Positions 33,644 to 42,334 of a stretch of DNA of 64,000 nt are shown piece by piece. The stretch lies in assembly GCA_021462855.1 (NCBI GenBank), contig JAJTXQ010000020.1, positions 124,001 through 188,000 of the forward strand, given 5' to 3'. The notes beneath the pieces were generated by a model. It was not told the origin of the DNA. It ran no database searches and saw only the letters and a list, made by a program, of their open reading frames with translations. The stretch is from Dehalococcoidia bacterium (lineage in GTDB: Bacteria > Chloroflexota > Dehalococcoidia > DSTF01 > JACRBR01). The translations under genes were made by a program, and so were the position numbers. Every line of letters starts with the position of its first letter. The first letter of the stretch is position 1.

Positions 33644-34405
33644 ATGGACATCCGGTTCGACGGCAAGACGGCGATCATCACCGGCGGCGCGAGCGGGATC
33701 GGTCTCGGCATCGCAACCGAGCTCGCGATGTCCGGCGCATCGGTGATCCTCTTCGACATCGACGACGCCGCCGCGGCGGCGGCCTGCCGCCAGATCGCGG
33801 CCGCCGGCGGCACGGCCGACGCCGCGCACGTCGACGTCACCGACATCGCGGCAGTGCGCTCGGGCATCGAGGATGCGGTCAACCGCGCCGGCGGCGTCGA
33901 CATCGTCGTCACGTCTGCCGGCACGGCCGCGCGCCATGAGCTGCTCGGCCACGGCGACCCCGGCATGTGGCGCATGATCGTCAACATCAACCTCTACGGC
34001 ACCGTCAATACGTGCGACGCCGTCATCCCGCACCTCGTCGACCGCGGCGGCGGACGCATCATCACCATCGCGTCCGACGCTGCGCGCGTTGGCTCCGCGG
34101 GCGAGGCGGTGTACTCCGCGACGAAGGGCGGCGTGATGGCGCTCACACGGTCGCTCGCGCGCGAGCTCGCGCGTTACAACATCACCGTCAACTGCGTGTC
34201 GCCCGGCCCGACCGACACGCCGATGCTTCGCGGCTGGGCTGTCGGCCAGGAGGCGGTGCTCGACAAGATCGTCCGTACCGTGCCGTTGCGCCGCCTCGGG
34301 ACGCCCGAAGACATCGCCGCGGGCGTGGCGTTCCTCGCCTCGGCACAGGCGTCGTTTATCACGGGACAGGTGCTCAGCGTCAGCGGCGGCGTGACGATGT
34401 CGTAG
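33644..34405 (+). CDS. short-chain dehydrogenase/reductase
   Basis: A 253-residue classical SDR closing the operon. It shows the TGGASGIG nucleotide motif (about 13-20), Asp at the end of strand 2 (LFDIDDA, pointing to NAD rather than NADP), VTSAG in place of NNAG, and the catalytic Ser-Tyr-Lys in IASDA and YSATKGG. In its context it is a candidate 3-hydroxyacyl-CoA or alcohol dehydrogenase. It ends 7 bp from the convergent CoA-transferase gene, with no room for a terminator. Confidence 0.92.
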   Translation: MDIRFDGKTAIITGGASGIGLGIATELAMSGASVILFDIDDAAAAAACRQIAAAGGTADAAHVDVTDIAAVRSGIEDAVNRAGGVDIVVTSAGTAARHELLGHGDPGMWRMIVNINLYGTVNTCDAVIPHLVDRGGGRIITIASDAARVGSAGEAVYSATKGGVMALTRSLARELARYNITVNCVSPGPTDTPMLRGWAVGQEAVLDKIVRTVPLRRLGTPEDIAAGVAFLASAQASFITGQVLSVSGGVTMS

Positions 34406-34412
34406 CGCGGCG

Positions 34413-35621
34413 CTACGCGCCGGCGATCACCTTCGCCTCGGCCATCTCCGCGATCGCGGCGTCTCCGAATCCCAGTTCTTCGAGCACTTCCCGGGTGTGC
34501 TGCCCGAGCGTCGGCGGCGCGCGCCGCACCGCACCCGGCGTCCGCCCGAAGTGCACGGGCACGCCCGTCACCTTCAGCGCGCCGAGCGTCGCGTGTTGCG
34601 TTGTCGCGATCATGCCGTTGTGGCGGATTTGCGGGTCGCCCGCGATATCGGCCAGCTCGTTGATCGGCGCAGCCGGCACATCGCCGTCGGCAAGGCGAGC
34701 CAGCAGCTCCGCCCGCGGCATCGCGCTGCAGCGCGCGGCGACTGCCGATTCGAGCGCGTCCTCGTTCGCCATCCGTGCGTCGTGCGTCGCGAAGCGGGGG
34801 TCGCTGTCCCAGCCGGAATCGAGCGCACGGCACAGCTTTGCAAAGAACCGCTCGCTCGGGCAGCAGAGGTACACGAGCCCGCCGTCCGCGCAGGTGAATG
34901 CGCCGGCCGGCGCGAAGTACGGACTGCGGTTCCCGGTGCGCGGCAGCGTCCAGCCGTCGATGAAGAAGTTGCCGAGCGCGTTCGCCTGGGCGTGCACCAG
35001 CGCGTCGAGCAATGACACATCGATCCGCTGACCGAGTCCGGTGCGGTCGCGCTCGCGCAGGGCCGCGAGGACGCCCGTGACGGCGAGCAGCGATGTAAGC
35101 ATGTCGGCGAATGGCGTGGTCGTGCGCACCGGCTCCGATCCGGGCGCGCCCGTCAGCGCGATGACGCCGGCGAGCGCCTGCGCGACGGCGTCGATGCCGG
35201 GGCGCCCCGCGTACGGCCCATCGGCTCCAAACGTCGACACGCCGACCCAGATGACGTCGGCGCGGTGACGCCGCAGGCTGTCGTAGTCGAGCCCCAGCCG
35301 CGAGAGCGCCGGCTCGCGCGTGTTCGTGATCAGCGCGTCTGCCGTGGCCGCGAGGCGGGCGAACACCTCCTGCGCGCGCGCCTGCGCCAGGTCGAGCGCG
35401 ATGCCGCGCTTGCTGCGGTTGATGCCGGTGTACGAGCCAGTCTCCCCGGCGCGCGCCGCGCCGAGCCGCCGCAGGTCGTCGCCGTACACCGGTTCGATCT
35501 TGATCACGTCCGCGCCGAGGTCGCCGAGGAGCGTGGCGCCGTACGGGCCGGCGATCATCGTGCCGGCATCGAGCACGCGCAGGCCCGCGAGTGGGCCGCC
35601 CGCGGCGCGGTCGTCGTTCAT
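34413..35621 (-). CDS. class III (CaiB/BaiF) CoA-transferase, single Asp-containing type
   Basis: A 402-residue enzyme with N-terminal GLRVLDAGTMIAGPYGATLL, CoA-binding GADVIKIEPV and catalytic Asp173 in TTPFADMLTSLL. Unlike the paired sets, no Asp-less paralogue lies beside it, so it is probably a homodimer. Ten bases separate it from the upstream SRPBCC gene, and it appears to be the last gene of a minus-strand operon that starts with the KstD-like flavoprotein. Confidence 0.92.
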   Translation of the reverse strand: MNDDRAAGGPLAGLRVLDAGTMIAGPYGATLLGDLGADVIKIEPVYGDDLRRLGAARAGETGSYTGINRSKRGIALDLAQARAQEVFARLAATADALITNTREPALSRLGLDYDSLRRHRADVIWVGVSTFGADGPYAGRPGIDAVAQALAGVIALTGAPGSEPVRTTTPFADMLTSLLAVTGVLAALRERDRTGLGQRIDVSLLDALVHAQANALGNFFIDGWTLPRTGNRSPYFAPAGAFTCADGGLVYLCCPSERFFAKLCRALDSGWDSDPRFATHDARMANEDALESAVAARCSAMPRAELLARLADGDVPAAPINELADIAGDPQIRHNGMIATTQHATLGALKVTGVPVHFGRTPGAVRRAPPTLGQHTREVLEELGFGDAAIAEMAEAKVIAGA

Positions 35622-35631
35622 CGCCGGTCCG

Positions 35632-36201
35632 TCAGGATGATGCGCCCCGGCGCGTGATGCCGCGCCACAGCTGCCGCAGCACGACCAGCGGCACCGTGAG
35701 CGCGCTCCAGATCCCCGCCAGCGCCAAGCCGATGCGGCTCCGCTTCTCGCGCTCGACGTGCTCGCCCGTCACCGCTTCGACGATCTGCACGACGAGCTCA
35801 TCCGCCCCGCTCTCGATGAACGGCGCGATGAGATGGTTCACCACCGGCCCGAGGCTCCCGCCGAACTCGATCGTCGCGTCACCGCGGATCTCCGTGCGCT
35901 GTCCGCCGTGCGAGTCGGCGAGCATGATCGCGCCGCCGCCGGTCAGCGGCTCGTTGATCCCCTTGACGGTGAACGCCACGCGCTCGCCCTCGATCCACTC
36001 CGTGATCAGCACCTGCACCTTCGTGACGCGGGAGATCGGGCCCAGGTCACCGCGCACGATCCACAGCGACTCGAACTCGTTGAGGATCTCGTGGCTCTGG
36101 TAGCCGCGCGTGAACGGCGCCCAGTTGTTCATGTCGCGCACGAAGTCCCAGACGCGCGGGCGCGGCGCGCCCATCGTCGTCGTGTAGCTGATCTCAGGCA
36201 C
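35632..36201 (-). CDS. SRPBCC (START/polyketide cyclase-like) protein
   Basis: A 189-residue helix-grip protein. The N-terminus ISYTTTMGAPRPRVWDFVRD and the repeated beta strands (about 5-150) are typical of the SRPBCC superfamily, which binds hydrophobic ligands in a deep pocket. A hydrophobic stretch near the C-terminus (LALAGIWSALTVPLVVL) followed by basic residues may anchor it to the membrane, as in CoxG-type members. It lies 12 nt downstream of the flavoprotein gene. Function is not defined; a substrate carrier or binding role is a guess. Confidence 0.8.
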   Translation of the reverse strand: MPEISYTTTMGAPRPRVWDFVRDMNNWAPFTRGYQSHEILNEFESLWIVRGDLGPISRVTKVQVLITEWIEGERVAFTVKGINEPLTGGGAIMLADSHGGQRTEIRGDATIEFGGSLGPVVNHLIAPFIESGADELVVQIVEAVTGEHVEREKRSRIGLALAGIWSALTVPLVVLRQLWRGITRRGASS

Positions 36202-36213
36202 CGCGCGCCCCGC

Positions 36214-37863
36214 TCATCGCACCGCGCGCTCGGGCGCCGTCTTCGCCGCCGCTGCTGCATTGATGCCGCAGATGTATCCCCACGTCATCCCGAGTCCGAT
36301 CGTGCCTCCGCCGCCGAAGTAGCCGGGCCCGGAGACCCCCGCCATCGCGTTGCCGGCCGCGTAGAGCCCTTCGATGACCTCTCCGCGCACGTTTAGCACT
36401 TCGCCGCGCGCGTTCGTGCGCGGCCCACCCTTCGTCCCGGACGACGCTACGTGGATCCGCAGCGCATAGAACGGACCCTGCTCGATCGCGCCCAGGTTCG
36501 GGTGCGGCGTCGTCGGATCGCCGAGCCAGTGCTCGTATCGTGACTCGCCACGGCCGAAGTCGTCGTCGCGCCCGGCCGCCGCCATGGCGTTGAACCGCGC
36601 CACCGTTGCCGCCAGCCCCGCCGCGTCGACGCCGATCGCCGCGGCCAGGCCATCGAGCGTGTCGCTCTTCGCGAGCCACTCGGGGTCAGGGTCGGCGGGC
36701 ATCACCGTCAGCACGGGGTAACGCGCGCGGAATTGACTGTCGAACACCGACCAGCACGGAATGTTCGGATAGCCGTAGGACGCGGCGTCGAACTGGTGCA
36801 TCGCCTTCGACATATCGTTGTAATTCGCGCCCTCGTTGACGAAGCGCTTGCCAGCCCGATTGACCACGATGCAGTGCGGCAGCGTGCGCTCGCCGATGAC
36901 CCAGCGGCTGACCGGACGGCCATCATGCTCCTCGCCGGGGATCTCGGCGCCGGGGTACAGCCACGCCTCAGCCATGTTACCGACGTCGGCGCCGGCCTCC
37001 TGCGACATCAGCAGCGCGTCGCCCTCGTTGTGGCCCGGCGAGCAGTGATGCGTGATCGGCCCCTGCAGGAACCGGTCGCGCAGCTCCTCGTTCCACTCGA
37101 ACCCGCCGCACGCCAGCACCACCCCTCCGCGCGCTCGGATGCGGACGTCCGCGCCGTCCTGCTCCGCGCGCAGTCCGGCGATACGGCCGTCCTCCCGGAC
37201 CAGTTCGCGCGCCCGCACCCCGAGCCGGATCTCGATGCCTCGGTCGAGGCACGCCTTCAGCAGGCCGCCGACGAGCGCGTTGCCCGACGAAACGAGCCCG
37301 GCCTTCATCCGCTCCACGATTTGCCCCATCGGCAGGCTCTTTGGCTGTGCGGGCGCCTTCAGCGCCTCCTCCATCGTCATCGGGATGAACATCAGCGGCG
37401 AGGGGCGCACGTGCGCCGCCCAATCGCCGAGCTGCTTCAGGTCGAACAGCCCCGGGTCGAGCGAACGCCCCCCTTGCGCCGCGCCCTCGAACTCCGACTG
37501 GTAATCCGGCAGTGTGCACGCCTGGAACGCGACGGGCGTGCGCTCCTCGAGGTACTTCACCATCACGTGCGCGGTGTCCACGAACGTCTCGATCAGCTCC
37601 GGCGGTGTGCGGCCGGCGGCGAGCTTCGTGCAGTATGCGAGCGCACGCTCTCGCGAGTCGGGCGCGCCCGACTGCGCCATGTGGTGGTTCAGCGGGATCC
37701 ACGCGCCGCCGCCCGACACGGCGGTCGTCCCGCCGACCTTCGACGAGCGTTCGAGCACGAGCACGCGCGCGCCGCGGTCGGCAGCGAGGATCGCGGCCAC
37801 CAGCCCTGACCCGCCCGAACCGACGACGAGCACGTCGACTTCGCTATTCCAGTTCGCCGCCAC
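36214..37863 (-). CDS. KstD/fumarate-reductase-type FAD-dependent oxidoreductase
   Basis: A 549-residue flavoprotein of the 3-ketosteroid-Delta1-dehydrogenase/flavocytochrome c group. FAD-binding motifs are DVLVVGSGGSGLVAAILAAD at the N-terminus, VGGTTAVSGGGAWIP, and at the C-terminus IEGLYAAGNAMAGVSGPGYF followed by GGGGTIGLGMTWG. The Tyr in the last segment matches the KstD active-site region. It probably desaturates or reduces a ring ketone. I chose the GTG at 37861-37863 because homology begins there; an in-frame ATG at 37995 would add 44 unmatched residues. It heads a three-gene operon with SRPBCC and CoA-transferase genes. Confidence 0.82.
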   Translation of the reverse strand: MAANWNSEVDVLVVGSGGSGLVAAILAADRGARVLVLERSSKVGGTTAVSGGGAWIPLNHHMAQSGAPDSRERALAYCTKLAAGRTPPELIETFVDTAHVMVKYLEERTPVAFQACTLPDYQSEFEGAAQGGRSLDPGLFDLKQLGDWAAHVRPSPLMFIPMTMEEALKAPAQPKSLPMGQIVERMKAGLVSSGNALVGGLLKACLDRGIEIRLGVRARELVREDGRIAGLRAEQDGADVRIRARGGVVLACGGFEWNEELRDRFLQGPITHHCSPGHNEGDALLMSQEAGADVGNMAEAWLYPGAEIPGEEHDGRPVSRWVIGERTLPHCIVVNRAGKRFVNEGANYNDMSKAMHQFDAASYGYPNIPCWSVFDSQFRARYPVLTVMPADPDPEWLAKSDTLDGLAAAIGVDAAGLAATVARFNAMAAAGRDDDFGRGESRYEHWLGDPTTPHPNLGAIEQGPFYALRIHVASSGTKGGPRTNARGEVLNVRGEVIEGLYAAGNAMAGVSGPGYFGGGGTIGLGMTWGYICGINAAAAAKTAPERAVR

Positions 37864-38043
37864 AGTGGTCCGCCTGTCGAGTGCATGCCCGCGCGTGTCG
37901 CCGCGGGTGATCGCGATGGCCAGCGCGCCGCCCGCAATGCGCGGCGCCGGCCACACGTACACTGCCGAACGCGCTCCGGTGAGTCTGTCGGGCATTCCCC
38001 GAGCCGCGTAAGGTTTTGCGCGAGACTGCCACGGCGCGCTTCG

Positions 38044-39252
38044 CTACAGGCTCAGCAGCCCCTGCCGCAGCGCGTAACGGATGAGTTCCGACCGGTGGTG
38101 CAGGTCCAGCTTGCCCGTGATCCGCGCGCGGTACGTGTCGACCGTCTTCGGGCTCAGGTAGAGCTTCGCGCCGATCTCCTGGTTCGTGTAGCCCTCCGCA
38201 GTCAGGCGCAGCACCTCCCGCTCGCGCTCCGAGAGCGGGTCGGCGCCGAAGCCCGAGCCGTCCTGCGCGTGCTCGTCCTGCGACGAGACGAGCGCGCGCG
38301 CGGCCGACGCCGACAGGAACACGCCGCCCGCCGCGACCGCGCGGATGCCGGTCATCAGGTCGGTGTCCGCCGCGTTCTTGACCACGTACCCGGCGGCGCC
38401 TGCCTCGAGCAGGTGGTGCAGGTAGTGCTGGTCGTTGTGCCCGCTCAGCGCAAGGATCGCCGGCGCGTGCTGCACGGCCGCGATCTCGCGGATCGCGCCG
38501 ATGCCGTCGGGCGTCGGCGTCGTGAGGTCGATGACGACGACGTTCGGCTGAAGCTCGCCGACGAGGCGGATCGCCTCGCGGCAATCGCGCGCCTCTCCGA
38601 CGACGTGCAGGTCGTCCTCGGCCGCCATCAGCTGGCGCAGCCCCGAGCGCACCACGACATGACCTTCGGCGAGGAGCACGCGGATCGGCCGCGGCTGCGC
38701 GTCCGCGGCGCCGTCGATCTCGGCATCGCCCGCCGTGCCGCGCGCCATGCGCACGATCGCGGCAGCGCCGTTGACGCGCGCGCGTCCATCGGGCAGCGCC
38801 GGCAGCTCATCGTTTGCCCGCTGCTCGGGCGCCCGCTCTTCGAGCGCCGGCGCCACCAGCCGCGCAATGCGCTGCACGTCGCGCAGCGCCACGGTGATGT
38901 TCATCGAGAGCTCGTTGAAGTCCTTGCGCAACCCCACGTGCGTCGCGATCCGCTCAATGCGCTGCAGCGACGACAGCGCGCTCGTCAGCGACTGCGCCAC
39001 GTCGTTGTCCAGCCCGCGGGCCAGCCGGTCGCGCTCGCCTTCGAGCACGATCAGCGCCTTGTTTGAGAGCGCCACCAGTTGCCGCTGCTGCTCCTCGATC
39101 GACCGCGCGAGCGCGTAGAACGACTCCAGCGACTCATCGATCGCGCTCTGATCGGGCGCCGTCTCACGCGCCGGCCGCTTCGGTTTGCGCGCGGGTATCC
39201 GCGCGGGCGCCGTCTTCTGTATCGCCACCAGGTTTGTCTGCCGTCTCGCCAT
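38044..39252 (-). CDS. NarL/LuxR-type response regulator fused to a degenerate histidine-kinase dimerisation domain
   Basis: A 402-residue protein with three parts. Residues 40-140 resemble the HisKA_3 dimerisation helices (ERDRLARGLDNDVAQSL), but the phospho-accepting His of 'LHDxV' is Asp82 here. Residues 188-310 form a receiver domain with the acceptor Asp242 (VVIDLTTPTPDG) and Lys292. However, the acidic pair that binds Mg is Glu196-Gly197 instead of Asp-Asp. Residues 339-400 form a LuxR-type HTH (LSEREREVLRLTAEGYTNQE). No kinase ATPase domain is present. It is a DNA-binding regulator, perhaps regulated without phosphorylation or by an unlinked kinase. No partner gene is adjacent. Confidence 0.87.
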   Translation of the reverse strand: MARRQTNLVAIQKTAPARIPARKPKRPARETAPDQSAIDESLESFYALARSIEEQQRQLVALSNKALIVLEGERDRLARGLDNDVAQSLTSALSSLQRIERIATHVGLRKDFNELSMNITVALRDVQRIARLVAPALEERAPEQRANDELPALPDGRARVNGAAAIVRMARGTAGDAEIDGAADAQPRPIRVLLAEGHVVVRSGLRQLMAAEDDLHVVGEARDCREAIRLVGELQPNVVVIDLTTPTPDGIGAIREIAAVQHAPAILALSGHNDQHYLHHLLEAGAAGYVVKNAADTDLMTGIRAVAAGGVFLSASAARALVSSQDEHAQDGSGFGADPLSEREREVLRLTAEGYTNQEIGAKLYLSPKTVDTYRARITGKLDLHHRSELIRYALRQGLLSL

Positions 39253-39531
39253 GGCACGCTACTCCGCGTTCCGTCAACCGAACGATTGTTTACGGCGCTC
39301 CCCCACCGCGAGGGAATCGAACCAGAATTGCCCCACATCCGTCAACCTTGCCGCCGCCGTGCCTGACAAGGAAGCGCCCCCGCGCGCCGAATCCAGCACA
39401 ATTGTGCGGTGACGCCGGACGCTGCTGCAGGGTCACCCCACAGACGCCGTCAAGCTCGCGCGTCACGCTGTGGGGCGCGCGCGGAGGCGGCGGACGCCCC
39501 GGCCGGACACCCACAGACAGGTTCGAGCCGC
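39253..39531. other. intergenic region between divergent response regulator and CoxG-like genes
   Basis: No gene is supported in this 279-bp stretch. The only notable sequence is a perfect 12-bp palindrome at 39393-39404. Promoters for the two divergent genes should lie here, but I could not fix their hexamers. Confidence 0.5.
39393..39404. promoter_or_regulatory. perfect palindrome, candidate operator
   Basis: GCACAATTGTGC is a perfect 12-bp palindrome in otherwise GC-rich intergenic DNA, 128 bp before the CoxG-like start and 141 bp before the response-regulator start. It could be a regulator-binding site; no protein is assigned. Confidence 0.35.
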
Positions 39532-40125
39532 ATGCCGGTCAAGCTGAGTGAGACGTTCCGGATCGCGGCGCCCGTGCAGCAGGTGTGGGAGTTCATGCTC
39601 GACCCGCACCAGGTCGTCACGTGCATGCCTGGCGCCGCGCTCGACGAGGTCGTCGACGAGCGCACGTTCCTCGGGGCGATTCGCGTGAAGGTTGGGCCGA
39701 TCGTCACCAGCTACAAGGGGCGCGTGCAGTTCACCGACGTCGACGCAGCCGGCTACCGCATCGAGATGGTCGCCGAGGGGCGCGAGTCCGGCGGCAGCGG
39801 GAATGCCCGCGCGTCGATGCGCAGCAGCCTCGCCGCGCTGCCCGACGGTGGCACCGAGGTCGCCGCCGAGGCGACCGCCGAGATCACCGGCCGCGTCATG
39901 CAGTTCGGGCAGAGCATGATCGAGGGCGTCTCGCACCAGCTGTTCCTGGACTTCGTAAAACGCACCCGCGAGCGACTCGAGGCAACGAGCGACGGCGTGC
40001 CCGCGGCCGCCGACGCCACCGCGCCGGCCGAGCCGATCTCGATCATCAGCGTGGTGCTGCGCGCGATCTGGGCGGCGATCACCGGCCTGTTCCGGCGCAT
40101 CTTCCGCCGGCGGCGCGCGCCCTGA
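39532..40125 (+). CDS. CoxG/SRPBCC family protein with C-terminal anchor
   Basis: A 197-residue member of the carbon monoxide dehydrogenase subunit G family. The SRPBCC domain (about 1-150) shows the typical VQQVWEFMLDPHQVVTCMPG start and VKVGPIVTSYKGRVQFTD. The C-terminus has a hydrophobic helix (SIISVVLRAIWAAITGLFRR) ending in an Arg cluster. In carboxydotrophs CoxG recruits CO dehydrogenase to the membrane. No coxL/M/S genes occur in this window, so here it may serve another molybdo-hydroxylase or bind a lipid-like ligand. It converges on the enoyl-CoA hydratase gene with a 2-bp gap. Confidence 0.87.
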   Translation: MPVKLSETFRIAAPVQQVWEFMLDPHQVVTCMPGAALDEVVDERTFLGAIRVKVGPIVTSYKGRVQFTDVDAAGYRIEMVAEGRESGGSGNARASMRSSLAALPDGGTEVAAEATAEITGRVMQFGQSMIEGVSHQLFLDFVKRTRERLEATSDGVPAAADATAPAEPISIISVVLRAIWAAITGLFRRIFRRRRAP

Positions 40126-40127
40126 CG

Positions 40128-40946
40128 CTACGCTCCGCGGAAGTCCGGTTCGCGCTTCTCAATGAACGCTTCGATGCCCTCCCGCGCGTCCGCGCTCGCC
40201 GCGGCGACGCCCGCCGAGAAGTCCTCGTACGACAGCACGTCCTCCAGCGTCGACGACAGCGACCGGTATATCCCGCGTCTCGCCAGGTCGACGGCAATGC
40301 TCGCGCCGCGCGCGAGTTGCGTCGCGTACGCCATTGCGGCATCCAGCGCGCCGCCTTCGTCGACCAACTCATCGACAAGGCCGGCGGCATACGCATCGTC
40401 CGCCTTGAGCATCGCGCCGGTCGTCACCATATGCAGCGCCATCGGCAGGCTCACGACCCGCGGCAGGAAATACGACAGGCCGCAGTCCGGCGCCAGCCCG
40501 CGCCGCACGAAGATCGCCGACATCCGCACGGTGCGGTCGGCGATGCGCCGGTCGCAGGCGAGCGCATAACTCAGTCCCGCACCGACGGTCGGCCCGGCGA
40601 GCGCAGCGATCACCGGCTTGTCGACGCCGACGATCGCGCGCGTGAAACCGGCAAATGTACCCATCGGCGCCTTCTTGTCGGCGCGCCCCGCGGTTGGCGG
40701 CGCGTCGCCCATGGCAACGGCCGACTCGTCCTCGACCATCGACAGGTCGGCGCCCGCGCAGAAGTTGCGCCCGGCGCCGGTCAGCACGATCGCGCGCACG
40801 TCGTCTCGCCGGCGATACTCGTCGAACAGCGCGATCAGGCGGCCCGCCATCGTCCGGTGCACCGAGTTCAGCCGGTCCGGCCGGTTCAGCGTCACGATCG
40901 CGACGCCATCGCGCACTTCGGTCAGCACATGGTCCGCGCCGCTCAT
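40128..40946 (-). CDS. enoyl-CoA hydratase/isomerase family protein (PaaG-like)
   Basis: A 272-residue crotonase. Oxyanion-hole segments are GAGRNFCAGADLS and ALAGPTVGAGLSYALACD. The catalytic region reads RRGLAPDCGLSYFLPR, with an Asp in the position used by PaaG-type isomerases and without the two Glu residues of classic hydratases. It may shift or hydrate a double bond in a cyclic or unsaturated acyl-CoA. Two ATGs occur in tandem; the second (40944-40946) is better spaced from GGAGG. The region upstream, to the divergent CoA-transferase gene, is about 170 bp. Confidence 0.88.
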   Translation of the reverse strand: MSGADHVLTEVRDGVAIVTLNRPDRLNSVHRTMAGRLIALFDEYRRRDDVRAIVLTGAGRNFCAGADLSMVEDESAVAMGDAPPTAGRADKKAPMGTFAGFTRAIVGVDKPVIAALAGPTVGAGLSYALACDRRIADRTVRMSAIFVRRGLAPDCGLSYFLPRVVSLPMALHMVTTGAMLKADDAYAAGLVDELVDEGGALDAAMAYATQLARGASIAVDLARRGIYRSLSSTLEDVLSYEDFSAGVAAASADAREGIEAFIEKREPDFRGA

Positions 40947-41118
40947 CATCGCCTCCTGCCGCGTCGCTCCGCCGCGCGGCGTTTGATTGTCCCCGCAGGC
41001 GCGCGACCGCAAAGTCGGGCAAAACCGTACAGATCGCCTGACGGGCGCCCGATAGACGCCCACCCGCGCGCCCGGCACGATCGCGGCGCAGCGACGAATC
41101 GCAGTTCCCGAGGTGCTC

Positions 41119-42333
41119 GTGGCCGCAGGCGCGCTCGACGGTATCCGCGTCATCGACATGGGCGAGCTGATCGCCGCGCCGTTCTGCGCCCGCCTCTTCG
41201 CCGACTACGGCGCCGACGTCGTCAAGGTCGAGCCGCGCGGCCGCGGTGACCGCTCGCGCACATGGGGCCCGTTCCCCGGCGACGCCCGCGACGCTGAACG
41301 TAGCGGCCTGTTTTTCTATCTCAACACCAACAAGCGCGGCGTCACGCTCGATGCCACGACGCCCGATGGGCGCGACCTGCTGCTCGCGCTCCTCCGCGAC
41401 GCCGACGCGTTCATCCACGGCATGCGCCCGCGCGAGCTTCGCGCGCTCGGTCTCGACTTCGACGCGCTGGCGGCCATCAACCCGCGACTCGTCATGATCT
41501 CGATCACGCCGTTCGGCCAGACCGGGCCGTACAGCGACTGGAACGCCTACGACATCAACGCCTTCCACCTCACGGCCTCCGGCATGCGCTACCTCGGTCG
41601 GCCGGGCGAGGCGCCGCTCGAGCCCGGCACGTTCATCGCCGACTTCTACGGCGCGTACGCCGGAGCCGCGTGGGGGCTCGCCGCGATTATCGGCCGCGAC
41701 GCGATCGGCGGCGGCCAGCACGTCGACGTGTCGACCGCCGAGGTGATCGCCGCGCTGTTCACGGGCGCGCAGAACATCGGCGGGTACGCACAGGACGGCG
41801 TGTACGAGACGCGCAGCGGCGTCGGCATGCGCCTCGGCGCGCCGGCGACGATCTTTCCGTGCAAGGACGGCTACGTGTGGATGCTGGCGCTCGAACCCGG
41901 GCAGTGGAAAGGCCTCGCGCGCGCGATGGGCGACCCCGACTGGATGCAGCTTGAACAGTTCCTCGACATGTACAACCGCGCCCAGAACGTCGATGCGATG
42001 AACCCGCTGATCGCCGAATGGACGGTCCAGCACACCAAGCAGGAGATCATGGACCTGTGCCAGTCCAACGGCTGCCCGACGACCGCGATCTACACCGTCG
42101 ACGAGGTGGCGAATCACCCGCACCTCGCAGAGCGCGGGTTCATGCGGGACATCGCGCATGCGTCGCTCGGCGACGTGCGCACCACCGGCGCGCCCGTGCG
42201 GCTGCCGGGAAGCCCCGGCGGTCCGGCGCGGCCGGCGCCGCTCCTCGGTGAGCACAACGCCGAAGTCTTCGGCGCGCTGCCCGGCCGCGACGGCGACGCC
42301 GTCCGGCGTCTGCAGCAAGCGGAGGTGATCTGA
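41119..42333 (+). CDS. class III (CaiB/BaiF) CoA-transferase
   Basis: A 404-residue enzyme, first of three consecutive paralogues. It begins GIRVIDMGELIAAPFCARLF with GADVVKVEPR; the catalytic Asp175 is in GTFIADFYGAYAG, and the GGGQHVDVSTAEV motif follows. I chose the GTG at 41119 because GAGG lies 5 nt upstream; a GTG at 41113 is also in frame. The next CoA-transferase gene starts 1 nt after its stop. All three in this run keep the Asp, unlike the paired sets. Confidence 0.92.
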   Translation: MAAGALDGIRVIDMGELIAAPFCARLFADYGADVVKVEPRGRGDRSRTWGPFPGDARDAERSGLFFYLNTNKRGVTLDATTPDGRDLLLALLRDADAFIHGMRPRELRALGLDFDALAAINPRLVMISITPFGQTGPYSDWNAYDINAFHLTASGMRYLGRPGEAPLEPGTFIADFYGAYAGAAWGLAAIIGRDAIGGGQHVDVSTAEVIAALFTGAQNIGGYAQDGVYETRSGVGMRLGAPATIFPCKDGYVWMLALEPGQWKGLARAMGDPDWMQLEQFLDMYNRAQNVDAMNPLIAEWTVQHTKQEIMDLCQSNGCPTTAIYTVDEVANHPHLAERGFMRDIAHASLGDVRTTGAPVRLPGSPGGPARPAPLLGEHNAEVFGALPGRDGDAVRRLQQAEVI

Positions 42334-42334
42334 C

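Noticed and set aside
39296-39340. tRNA-like T-arm (complement reads GGTTCGATTCC)
   Set aside because: The flanking bases do not form acceptor, D or anticodon stems, and the T-stem has mismatches; no tRNA can be folded.
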